From positions 1-28,975 of the forward strand of contig CAJUJJ010000017.1 in the NCBI GenBank assembly GCA_910586765.1: DNA of 28,975 nt, in the 5' to 3' direction. The translations under genes and the position numbers were made by a program. Positions 8,425-15,141 of this stretch are shown here, piece by piece. Each line of letters opens with the position of its first letter. Position 1 is the first letter of the stretch. This DNA comes from an uncultured Clostridia bacterium. GTDB lineage: Bacteria > Bacillota > Clostridia > Lachnospirales > Anaerotignaceae. Under the pieces are notes generated by a model. That model ran no database searches, had not been told where the DNA came from, and saw nothing but the letters and a program-made list of their open reading frames with translations.

Positions 8425-8957
8425 ATCATTTCTTCCTTCCATTCCATAATGTTTTTCATATCCATTGCTTTTACTACAATATCAATACTTTGTTTTTCTT
8501 CTTTTGTTAAATAGGGTCTAAGGGCTTGCAATAAATTTCTTCTTCTTATTTTTACACTCTCTTTTGGTCGGCTTCTTATTTCTAGTGTTTCCCCCCATTG
8601 TTGTTGAAGCACTCTTTTCATTTCCAACAATATTACAATGACATACAAATATTTTTGATATTCTCTGTCTAAAAAAGGAATAGAAGCATATATCATATTT
8701 TCTTCTTTTGTTCTTGCAAAAAGCATACTTTCTTCTTTCTGTGCCAATGTATTTTTTGCTTTTGCAAAATTTTCTTTTTTCTCTTTTTTCCATTCTTTTT
8801 TTTCTGTATGTAATATTTCTTCTGTACCTAAAAATTGCTGCATTTTTTTCGCCATTTCCATCATTTTTAATAATTCTGTTTCTTTAGGCATTTCCTGCCC
8901 CATAAGTTGAGAAATCAATTTTATCTTTTCCATGTTTTCTTCTTCTTTTTTTTCCAT
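8421..8957 (-). CDS. Unknown charged protein divergent from the split protease (178 aa)
   Basis: A 178-aa protein of unrecognised family: Lys/Glu-rich coiled-coil-like N-terminus, then a more ordered region (ASIPFLDREYQKYLYVIVILLEM near 75-100), then basic residues and a C-terminal helix. The start chosen is ATG at 8957, which has AAGGGGGAT directly upstream; the ATG at 8990 lacks a ribosome site. GGCATAGTATG immediately around 8990 resembles a -10 element, which would also fit the downstream start. The stop overlaps the next gene by 4 nt. Confidence 0.65.
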   Translation of the reverse strand: MEKKEEENMEKIKLISQLMGQEMPKETELLKMMEMAKKMQQFLGTEEILHTEKKEWKKEKKENFAKAKNTLAQKEESMLFARTKEENMIYASIPFLDREYQKYLYVIVILLEMKRVLQQQWGETLEIRSRPKESVKIRRRNLLQALRPYLTKEEKQSIDIVVKAMDMKNIMEWKEEMI

Positions 8958-9053
8958 GGTATCCCCCTTTTCTCCTACTCCCTTTTTCATACTATGCCAT
9001 CTCTTTTAAAAAAATAACTCAAAAACAATTCCCAAAAAAACTTATATCTCATA

Positions 9054-9065
9054 TTCTATATAGAA
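9054..9065. promoter_or_regulatory. Palindrome upstream of the split protease
   Basis: TTCTATATAGAA, a perfect 12-bp palindrome, ends about 10 bp before the protease ribosome site (AAGGAG). A similar half-site, TTTTCTATA, occurs in the operator-like repeat upstream of the element's GntR gene, so this could be a regulator site. A+T-rich palindromes are common, so confidence is low. Confidence 0.3.
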
Positions 9066-9087
9066 AGAAAGAAAAGGAGTTTTTTAT

Positions 9088-9345
9088 ATGCACTCTCTTA
9101 CAGACAAACAAGCTGTTAAAAGCAATAAAAATATTGCTCTTTCTGCATTTATGAATACAGCCAAACATAACATCAACAAAAAAGACAACATAGCATATAA
9201 AGGAAAAAACATCGGTATTGCTATATTAGATACAGGTATTTCCCCTGTGGAAGACTTTACTTTACCATATAACAGAATTGTTGCTTTTCGTGATTTTGTG
9301 GGAAATAAAATTGCTCCCTATGATGACAATGGTCACGGAACACAC
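9088..9345 (+). pseudogene. Subtilisin-like (S8) protease, N-terminal half, interrupted in GHGTH
   Basis: The first 86 codons of an AprX-like intracellular subtilase: no signal peptide, a short polar leader, then KNIGIAILDTGIS with catalytic Asp48, and DDNGHGTH with catalytic His83. The host reading is lost after the second His codon (9343-9345), and the frame then runs into foreign sequence (PSYYFLLLL...) to a stop at 9397-9399. Joined at the shared ACACAC core to 12743-13459, it gives a 324-aa protease with every catalytic residue. AAGGAG lies just upstream of the ATG. The half is undamaged, consistent with recent or reversible insertion. As arranged here it cannot make active protease. Confidence 0.9.
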
Positions 9346-9350
9346 CCTTC
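9331..9350. mobile_element. Left attachment site (attL-like) of the 3.4-kb element
   Basis: The host protease sequence GGTCACGGA runs into the core ACACAC (9340-9345) and then into element sequence CCTTCG. The same core occurs at 12737-12742. Core limits are inferred from where the protease frame breaks and resumes. Confidence 0.75.
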
Positions 9351-9353
9351 GTA

Positions 9354-10292
9354 TTATTTTTTATTACTTCTTTTATCTAATATTTTTTGTACTTCATAAA
9401 ATTTACTTTTTTCTATAATAGGTTTATGGCTTTGTTCTACCACAACGCAATATTTTCTAGGCAAAAGCACTCTCTTTTTTTGTTTATAATTTATTTTTTG
9501 TTCTTTTCCTTGCACTAAATTTCCAATATAACATTCATTTCTCAATATTTTTTTTACAGTATTATAAGACCATTTTATATCATTTTGGCACTGTTTTACA
9601 TTAGGATTTTGAAATGCGATACCTTTTGTTTTTTTATATGTTGTTGGTGTCATAATCCCTTTTTCTGTTAAATTATCTGCAATTTTTCTACAGCTATATC
9701 CCTTTAGACACAAATCAAATATTTGTTTTACTACTTCTGCTGCTTGCTCATCTATTACCAATTTATGTCTATCTTTTACTGACTTTTGGTAGCCATAACA
9801 AGCAAATGCTCCTACAAATTGCCCTTCTGCCATTTTTCTTCTCAGCACTGTTTTGATATTTTCTGATAAGTCTTCACAATACCATTCATTTACTAGTGCG
9901 TTGATTTGTCTTGCTTTTTTATTTCCTTTTTGATTTGTATCTACATTGTCAATCACACTGATAAATCGAATACCCCACAGTGGAAACAATTCATGCACAT
10001 ATTTTTCAAATACCTCTATATCTCTTGTAAATCGGGACTGTGTTTTACACAACACAATATCAAATGCTCCCTTTTGGGCATACTGTAGCATTTCACAAAA
10101 AGCAGGTCTTTTTTTATTCAATCCTGAATAATTTTCATCAACATATATGTTATAAATTTCATAATTGTGTTTTTCTGCATAATCTATCAAAAGTAATTTT
10201 TGATTTTGTATGCTTTCACTTTCTTCATAGTGATATGTTTTATTACTGTCCTCCTCTGACAATCTGCAATAAATTGCTGCTTTTTCACTCAT
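9354..10292 (-). CDS. Serine site-specific recombinase, short form lacking the zinc ribbon
   Basis: A 312-aa recombinase starting MSEKAAIYCRLSEEDS. The resolvase-type catalytic domain is at about 5-150, with nucleophile Ser12 in YCRLS and the arginine motif QSRFTRD at 85-91. The DNA-binding 'recombinase' domain is at about 160-260 (GYSCRKIADNL, WSYNTVKKILRNECYIGNLV). It stops after KILDKRSNKK, where large serine integrases normally continue into a Cys-rich zinc ribbon and coiled coil, so it is unusually short. The start is ATG at 10292, with GGGGA about 7 nt upstream; the longer frame upstream is hydrophobic and unlike the family. It very probably excises or integrates the surrounding element. 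Confidence 0.85.
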   Translation of the reverse strand: MSEKAAIYCRLSEEDSNKTYHYEESESIQNQKLLLIDYAEKHNYEIYNIYVDENYSGLNKKRPAFCEMLQYAQKGAFDIVLCKTQSRFTRDIEVFEKYVHELFPLWGIRFISVIDNVDTNQKGNKKARQINALVNEWYCEDLSENIKTVLRRKMAEGQFVGAFACYGYQKSVKDRHKLVIDEQAAEVVKQIFDLCLKGYSCRKIADNLTEKGIMTPTTYKKTKGIAFQNPNVKQCQNDIKWSYNTVKKILRNECYIGNLVQGKEQKINYKQKKRVLLPRKYCVVVEQSHKPIIEKSKFYEVQKILDKRSNKK

Positions 10293-10412
10293 ATCCATTC
10301 CCCATTTTTTTATTACTATAAATAAATATAATAATAATCCCTCTATAATTATGACAATTTTACATTTTTTCATATATCATTCACACATTTTTGTATTATT
10401 TTTGAGAATATT

Positions 10413-10441
10413 TTGACAAATAAAAAAAAATTATGTATGAT
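10413..10441 (+). promoter_or_regulatory. Sigma-A-type promoter for the element's secreted protein
   Basis: A perfect TTGACA (10413-10418) and TATGAT (10436-10441) with 17-bp spacing, about 40 bp upstream of the start codon. It gives the cargo gene its own transcription, independent of the host protease. Confidence 0.65.
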
Positions 10442-10479
10442 ATTTATATCAAAAATGAACTATATTAAGGGGGATTATT

Positions 10480-11718
10480 ATGAAATACTACTTCAAAAAG
10501 GCAATTACTGCTTTTGTATTAGCTGGTGCAATGTTACTCAATACCATACCCGCTTTTGCTGCACCTTCTTCTACTTCTGTAGCAGAAAATATGCAATATC
10601 TCAACTCTTATTTCCAAATAGGAAACGTTTCTGATACGGTTACCGCAGAAGAATTTTGCTCTTTACTCAAAAAAATAAGCAATACAGAACTAACTTACAG
10701 CACAGAATACACTGGTATGGTACAGCTTTTACAGCCTATATTACAGGCTTCTGGTATGGAAGAATTAGCACTTACATTCCCAGAAGAAAAATACTCTAAA
10801 ATATTATCACAATATAATGTCAAAATTCCTTTAGATGCTACTACAGCAAAATATGCTGCTTGTGCTCTTTCTACTGGCATTGTACAATCAAACGATTTGA
10901 CAAGTGCAAGCATATCCAGAGCACAGGCATTACGTGTATTATCTGCTGTTGCTGATGCTACAGGACAAGGCAGAAATTTTTTAGGCTATTCTAATGATGC
11001 TGATATTTATGGCAAATTAAATAATATGTGGAATTCTTTTGAAATTTTTAGTGATGAAGTGTTAGACGAAATAGGCAGCCAAGCAGTACAAAATAAAATT
11101 ACAACTGGCTACAATCTCAAAAAAGAAAGCTATGATGCCCGTTTTATACCAGAATTGACATTACGTTATGGTCACGACGACATCAAACACGCTAATCAAA
11201 TTATCGGTTTGCTTCAAAGCGAAGGTATTGTTGCAAAGGTACAATTAGAGCCAAAAATATCAATATATGAGTATCTTCTTGACTGGGGCCCTGTACCTGA
11301 ACCAGAACCACGATATGAAGTAAGACAATTTAGTGATGATTTATATTTAGTTTATGCTGTAGAATACGATTTAGCATTAGAATTTAACTCTACAGCAGAC
11401 AAAGCAAAATTTGATGGTTTAATATTGAAATATGCTAAAAAGAGTGGAGAAAATGCAGATGCGGAAGGTATGCTTTATGGTTCTTGGTGGCAACCTCTTT
11501 ACACCTCTACTACACCTATGACAGGCAATTACAGAAAAATTATAGACAATGTGATAACAAATGGTGAATATAGTATACACCCATTCTGTTTAGACACAGA
11601 CGCAGCTAGTGTAAAACAACAGTTAAATGCTTTAAATTCTTCTGTTAGTGTAACACAAAAAGCATTGTGGTGTGATGAACCATTCTATCGTTATTTATCA
11701 GGAAACGATTATCAATAA
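10480..11718 (+). CDS. Secreted protein of unknown function, cargo of the element
   Basis: A 412-aa exported protein. A typical signal peptide covers residues 1-28 (basic start, hydrophobic core FVLAGAMLLNTIPAFA, cleavage after AFA). The N-terminal third is helical, with a stretch AKYAACALSTGIV...SISRAQALRVLSAVADATG that resembles a degenerate S-layer-homology repeat. The C-terminal half is richer in beta structure and aromatics (LRYGHDDIKHANQIIGLL, FDGLILKYAKKSG, YGSWWQPLYTST). I recognise no enzyme active site. It has its own promoter, AAGGGGG ribosome site and terminator. As element cargo it could be a surface, adhesion or interaction protein; the function is unknown. Confidence 0.75.
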   Translation: MKYYFKKAITAFVLAGAMLLNTIPAFAAPSSTSVAENMQYLNSYFQIGNVSDTVTAEEFCSLLKKISNTELTYSTEYTGMVQLLQPILQASGMEELALTFPEEKYSKILSQYNVKIPLDATTAKYAACALSTGIVQSNDLTSASISRAQALRVLSAVADATGQGRNFLGYSNDADIYGKLNNMWNSFEIFSDEVLDEIGSQAVQNKITTGYNLKKESYDARFIPELTLRYGHDDIKHANQIIGLLQSEGIVAKVQLEPKISIYEYLLDWGPVPEPEPRYEVRQFSDDLYLVYAVEYDLALEFNSTADKAKFDGLILKYAKKSGENADAEGMLYGSWWQPLYTSTTPMTGNYRKIIDNVITNGEYSIHPFCLDTDAASVKQQLNALNSSVSVTQKALWCDEPFYRYLSGNDYQ

Positions 11719-11748
11719 AATAAATACATTTACTATACTTATTCTCTT

Positions 11749-11785
11749 AAAGTGCTTTTTTTAAAATAAAAAGCACTTTATTATT
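11749..11785 (+). terminator. Terminator after the secreted protein
   Basis: AAAGTGCTTTTT pairs with AAAAAGCACTTT (11768-11779) around a short A/T loop, followed by TTATTATT. Confidence 0.7.
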
Positions 11786-11879
11786 GTTATAAAAGTTTTA
11801 TCATGCTATCATAATACATCATTTTGTACAAAATTTTTTCTAAATTCTAAAAAAATCTGTTTATTTTTTATTCAAGATA

Positions 11880-11948
11880 TTGACAACTCTTCATTGACGT
11901 GTTACGCTTTTAACATAAATATGATTTTCTATATGAAATTATAGAAAA
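11880..11948 (+). promoter_or_regulatory. Promoter region and operator-like inverted repeat of the GntR gene
   Basis: TTGACA (11880-11885) and TTGACG (11894-11899) are candidate -35 boxes; TAAATA at 11916-11921 is a plausible -10 for the second. Immediately downstream, TTTTCTATA (11925-11933) and TATAGAAAA (11940-11948) form a perfect 9-bp inverted repeat with a 6-bp spacer, as expected for an autoregulatory site of a dimeric GntR protein. The remainder of 11786-12017 holds nothing else I can support. Confidence 0.5.
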
Positions 11949-12017
11949 GAACAAAATGATATACATAAAATTCCTGTTTTGCCGCCAAAGAACAACAAAC
12001 AATTAAGGAGCGTTTAT

Positions 12018-12695
12018 ATGAGTAAAAAAATTACACTTGTAGATCAAATTTATTTAAACATTAAAGAAGATATTGGCAATAAGGTACTTTTTCCGGGGCA
12101 AAAAATTAACGTAAAGGAATTAAGCAGAAAATATGAAGTGAGTGATACCCCAGTCAAACAAGCTCTAAATCGCTTAATTTCTGATCACATGGTAATTAGT
12201 GTACCTAACAAAGGTATGAGTGTACGCCATGTTTCCATTGAGGAATTAGACGAAGTTTTTGATATGCGTTTAATGATGGATTTATATTTTATGAAAGATA
12301 TTCTTTCTACATTTAGCTACAACAAAATATTGCAGGAGCAAATGCGTAAGAATATACAAGAACATAGTGCCTTTGTTGAAAAAATCACAGCAGACAATCA
12401 TCAAAACAGTGCCTTTTATAACTATGACAGTGCTTTTCATGAATTATATTTAACAGGTAGCGGTAATCAAAAAGTCATTGAAACATTTCGTAATCTTAAT
12501 CCCTTCATGTATTCCAGCTATGCTTATATGCAACAGCCTCAGCTACGCAATATAGAGTGTATAGAAGAACATCAAGCCATTTTTGATGCGATATTAAGAC
12601 AAAATCAAGAGGAATTAAAAACAGCTATAGAAAACCATATATTAAATACCAAAAAAACAATGCACTTAATATTTAAAGTAAATCAAATATTATAA
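12018..12695 (+). CDS. GntR-family transcription regulator with FCD domain
   Basis: A 225-aa regulator. The winged-helix GntR domain spans about 5-70, with VKELSRKYEVSDTPVKQALNRL as recognition helix region and ISVPNKGMSV as wing. The FCD ligand domain runs from about 75 to 225. Its metal-ligand residues are visible in YDSAFHELYLTGSGN and EEHQAIFDAI...ENHILNTKK. FadR/FCD-type regulators bind small organic acids, often with a metal. The start is ATG at 12018 with AAGGAG 7 nt upstream; the longer frame lacks a ribosome site. It is the last gene inside the element, 41 bp before the right core. It probably regulates itself; control of the recombinase or cargo is inference. Confidence 0.85.
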   Translation: MSKKITLVDQIYLNIKEDIGNKVLFPGQKINVKELSRKYEVSDTPVKQALNRLISDHMVISVPNKGMSVRHVSIEELDEVFDMRLMMDLYFMKDILSTFSYNKILQEQMRKNIQEHSAFVEKITADNHQNSAFYNYDSAFHELYLTGSGNQKVIETFRNLNPFMYSSYAYMQQPQLRNIECIEEHQAIFDAILRQNQEELKTAIENHILNTKKTMHLIFKVNQIL

Positions 12696-12730
12696 TATTA
12701 TTTTTTAGTATACAACATACAAAATTTATG

Positions 12731-12750
12731 CCCGTGACACACGTCACGGG
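12731..12750. mobile_element. Right attachment site (attR-like), palindromic
   Basis: Element-side CCCGTGAC and host-side GTCACGGG form a perfect 8-bp inverted repeat around ACAC. The core ACACAC is 12737-12742. The host arm is protease coding sequence; the other arm is the end of the element. Confidence 0.7.
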
Positions 12751-13459
12751 CATTGTTTGTGGCAATGGTTATGCTTCTAATGGAAAATATAAAGGAATTG
12801 CTCCAGAAAGCAATATCATAGCAATTAAAATATTAGACAAATATGGTCAAGGAAATTCTGCTCAAGCAATCGCTGGTTTAAGATGGATAATGGACAACGC
12901 AGCGAAATATAATATAAGAGTGGTAAACCTTTCCATAGGCACAAATGACAGAAAAATTAATATCCCCCTTATGGAAGCTGTCAATAAACTATGGTTTCAA
13001 GGTATCACTGTTGTAGCAGCCGCTGGCAATCCAGACAGCAGAAGACATTTTCAGCCTTCTCCTGCTATCAGTCCTCGTATTATTACAGTGGGTGCTTGGG
13101 AAGACCGCCACTTTTTTTATCAGGCACAGTCTCAAACGATTTCTCCCTTTTTTCGCCGTAATGCTGTGCCTTTTCCAGATATTTGGGCACCTGGAGAAAA
13201 TATTATTTCTACATTATCTCCTAACTACGATTTTGATTTACAAAATAGAGATACTACAAAAATTGTAGAAAAATACTACATCAAAATGAGCGGCACTTCT
13301 ATGGCAACTCCTATGGTCAGCGGTACTGCTGCATTACTTTCAGAAAAATACCCTCACATTACTCCTGACCAAATTAAAAGACGCATTATGGTATCTGCTC
13401 AATATGGCAACACATCATCAGAAAAAGGCTTGCTCAATGTTACAGCTTGCCTTGCCTAA
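12743..13459 (+). pseudogene. Subtilisin-like (S8) protease, C-terminal part
   Basis: This carries 238 codons of the split subtilase, starting with VTGIVCGNG, the expected continuation of GHGTH. It holds the oxyanion Asn in VVAAAGNPD (Asn182 of the joined protein) and the nucleophile in SGTSMATP (Ser272), plus the characteristic INLSIG-like segment VVNLSIG. The frame can be read from an ATG at 12728, but that codon comes from element DNA, has no ribosome site and would give a protein lacking catalytic Asp and His. No frameshift or premature stop is present. The next gene follows 24 bp downstream, so excision would also restore an operon. Confidence 0.9.
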
Positions 13460-13483
13460 TATTTTATAGAAAAGAGGTATGCT

Positions 13484-13915
13484 ATGGAAAACAATGATAT
13501 TTACGAATTAAGTCAGCTTTTAGGAAATCAAAACGGTTTGGAAAACGATTTTTCTCAAATTTTTACAACATTGCGTGAAACACTCCAAAAAAAGTATATT
13601 CAAAAACTGCACGCTACTGCTTCTGCAAGACAAAATGATGTCATAGAACACCCACCTAGAGAAGTGACATTATTGCGTGCTATGAAGGCTTTTACAAATG
13701 ATACTGGTAAGCAGCAAATGGACAATATGATACAAGCCTTACTCTTTTTGCAGTCTATACAAAATGTAGGGCAAGATGTTTCTTTTCTTTTAGCAAATAA
13801 AGAACAGACACTTCAAGCTATGGGAGCAGACCAAGCTACCGCCCCTATACAGTTTGACACTAGCACACGTATGACAGGACTGCTTATTACATTAGCACTT
13901 GCAAATGTTATTTAA
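13484..13915 (+). CDS. Unknown protein downstream of the split protease (143 aa)
   Basis: A 143-aa, mostly helical cytoplasmic protein of unrecognised family. It begins MENNDIYELSQLLGNQNG, has a central basic helix, and has a more hydrophobic C-terminus (QALLFLQSIQNVGQDVSFLL; GLLITLALANVI). AGAGG lies 8 nt before the ATG. It sits 24 bp behind the protease 3' end with a shared terminator, so it is probably the second gene of the protease operon. With the element in place, its transcription would depend on read-through from inside the element (the GntR gene has no terminator I can see) or on an unseen promoter. Confidence 0.65.
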   Translation: MENNDIYELSQLLGNQNGLENDFSQIFTTLRETLQKKYIQKLHATASARQNDVIEHPPREVTLLRAMKAFTNDTGKQQMDNMIQALLFLQSIQNVGQDVSFLLANKEQTLQAMGADQATAPIQFDTSTRMTGLLITLALANVI

Positions 13916-13921
13916 AAAAAC

Positions 13922-13960
13922 AAAAAGTAAAGTATAGAAAAATTCTGTACTTTACTTTTT
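13922..13960 (+). terminator. Terminator of the protease operon
   Basis: AAAAAGTAAAGTA pairs with TACTTTACTTTTT around a short loop, ending in a T run. It lies directly after the stop at 13915. Confidence 0.85.
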
Positions 13961-13998
13961 ATATTTATAGATATACTATGAAAAACAAATAACAAATT

Positions 13999-14028
13999 TT
14001 GACATTTATTTTATTGTTGTGCTATAAT
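13999..14028 (+). promoter_or_regulatory. Sigma-A promoter for the ferredoxin-like membrane protein
   Basis: A perfect TTGACA (13999-14004) and a perfect TATAAT (14023-14028) with 18-bp spacing and a TGC just before the -10. It is one of the best promoters in the window. Confidence 0.7.
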
Positions 14029-14061
14029 TTATAAAAATTATAGTGTTTATGAGGAAATAAT

Positions 14062-14907
14062 ATGATGACAAAATTAAGAGAAATAAAAAATTTTATGTTA
14101 CCTGCTTTTATATGGCTAATTTTTGAAACTATAGCTATTACATTATGGCTTACAAAACAAAATATATTTTATTTATTTAATTTCAGTTATATTGGTACCT
14201 CTATTGCAATAGGATTTATTTTGTTTCAGCTTCGATATCAATATGCACGCAGAGTAACACAGTTTTTAGTAGGAAGTTATATGTTTCTCTATTTAGGATT
14301 ACTTTGTAATGAAAATATACAAATAGAAGGATTTTGGTATTATCTTTTTACAGGTGTATTTGAAGCTGCAACCATTCATTATGCAGTGGCAAAAATATTT
14401 GGCCCTCTCATATTTGGACGAGGTTGGTGTGGTTTTGCCTGCTGGACAGCAATGATATTGGATTTACTTCCCTATAAAATACCTCAGCAGACTAGAAAAA
14501 AATGGGGTTACATAAAGTATATTACTTTTTTGTTTTCTTTTGTATTTGTGTCTGCATTATTTGCTTTCAAAATAAAAAATATGGAAAATATTTTGTTTTG
14601 GGCATTTTTGATGGGAAATGCTTTGTATTATATCATTGGAATAATATTAGCTTTTAAACTAAAGGACAATCGTGCTTTTTGTAAATATATTTGTCCTATT
14701 ACAGTATTTTTAAAGCCTATGTCTTATTTTTCTTTAATCCGTATTAAATGTGACAAAAGTAAATGTATTTCCTGTGGTAAATGTAAAAATGTTTGTCCTA
14801 TGAATGTTGATATGACTGACAATTCCAGAAAATGTAAAGATGGTACAGAATGTATATTGTGTATGGAATGTACAAAAATATGCCCTAAAAGTGCATTATA
14901 CTGGTAA
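14062..14907 (+). CDS. NapH/CcoG-like 4Fe-4S membrane protein
   Basis: A 281-aa integral membrane iron-sulfur protein. About five or six hydrophobic segments cover residues 12-200. The motifs GRGWCGFACW (119-128) and FCKYICP (206-212) are the paired Cys motifs typical of the NapH/RdxA/CcoG family. A C-terminal 2x[4Fe-4S] ferredoxin domain has Cys235/238/241/245 and Cys264/267/270/274. It should carry electrons at the inner face of the membrane; the partner is unknown and no nitrate reductase or cytochrome genes are nearby. ATG at 14062 or 14065 both fit the GAGGA site. A 50-aa membrane protein follows, probably co-transcribed. Confidence 0.85.
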   Translation: MMTKLREIKNFMLPAFIWLIFETIAITLWLTKQNIFYLFNFSYIGTSIAIGFILFQLRYQYARRVTQFLVGSYMFLYLGLLCNENIQIEGFWYYLFTGVFEAATIHYAVAKIFGPLIFGRGWCGFACWTAMILDLLPYKIPQQTRKKWGYIKYITFLFSFVFVSALFAFKIKNMENILFWAFLMGNALYYIIGIILAFKLKDNRAFCKYICPITVFLKPMSYFSLIRIKCDKSKCISCGKCKNVCPMNVDMTDNSRKCKDGTECILCMECTKICPKSALYW

Positions 14908-14940
14908 ACATTTGTATTTTAGGGAGGATTGTATGAAACT

Positions 14941-15093
14941 GTGAAAAATAATATTTTTATTCATTATATTGTTCCTTTTCTTACATTTTTTGCTTTAATT
15001 TTACCAAGAAATGATACTTATTTAAAACTTTTACTTGCTATCATTGCTGTTACTATTATTGTAATAGATACAGTGTTTAAACTAAAAAAATAA
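14941..15093 (+). CDS. Small two-helix membrane protein (50 aa), GTG start
   Basis: A 50-codon frame, starting at GTG: an N-terminal hydrophobic helix (IFIHYIVPFLTFFALIL), a short polar turn (PRNDTY), a second hydrophobic helix (LKLLLAIIAVTIIVI) and a basic end (FKLKK). A strong AGGGAGG (14921-14927) lies upstream, but 5 nt after it comes ATG AAA CTG TGA, a three-codon frame that overlaps the GTG out of frame. Either the mini-ORF is a leader that couples to the GTG, or a small indel moved the original ATG out of frame. The gene lies 33 bp after the ferredoxin gene and is probably its partner. Confidence 0.5.
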   Translation: MKNNIFIHYIVPFLTFFALILPRNDTYLKLLLAIIAVTIIVIDTVFKLKK

Positions 15094-15105
15094 ACAAAAT
15101 ATAAT

Positions 15106-15141
15106 ATAAGACTTGCTCATTACGAACAAGTCTTATTTTTA
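15106..15141. terminator. Bidirectional terminator between convergent genes
   Basis: ATAAGACTTG pairs with CAAGTCTTAT (15127-15136) around an 11-nt loop, followed by TTTTT. It serves the plus-strand membrane genes and the minus-strand oxidoreductase. Confidence 0.8.

Larger units (their letters stand above)
9346..12742. mobile_element. 3,397-bp skin-like element splitting the subtilase gene
   Basis: A discrete insertion bounded by direct copies of ACACAC. It carries, in order, a minus-strand serine recombinase ending 8 bp from the left boundary, a plus-strand secreted protein and a plus-strand GntR/FCD regulator. Precise removal restores the protease frame and catalytic motif GHGTHVTG. The layout (recombinase gene at one end, host gene split at a conserved motif, both host halves intact) matches excisable gene-interrupting elements such as the sigK skin element of Bacillus and Clostridioides. 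No phage structural, replication or transfer genes are present, so it is neither a prophage nor a conjugative element. Base composition resembles its surroundings. Confidence 0.85.

Noticed and set aside
9088..9399. Protease inactivated by simple mutation, or split by an intein or intron
   Set aside because: An exact core duplication, an adjacent recombinase gene and perfect frame restoration indicate site-specific insertion. The insert is not in frame (against an intein) and shows no reverse transcriptase or intron structure.
12728..13459. A stand-alone protease gene starting at ATG 12728
   Set aside because: The ATG belongs to the inserted element, has no ribosome site, and the product would lack the catalytic Asp and the catalytic His motif. 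It is better read as the 3' part of the split gene.
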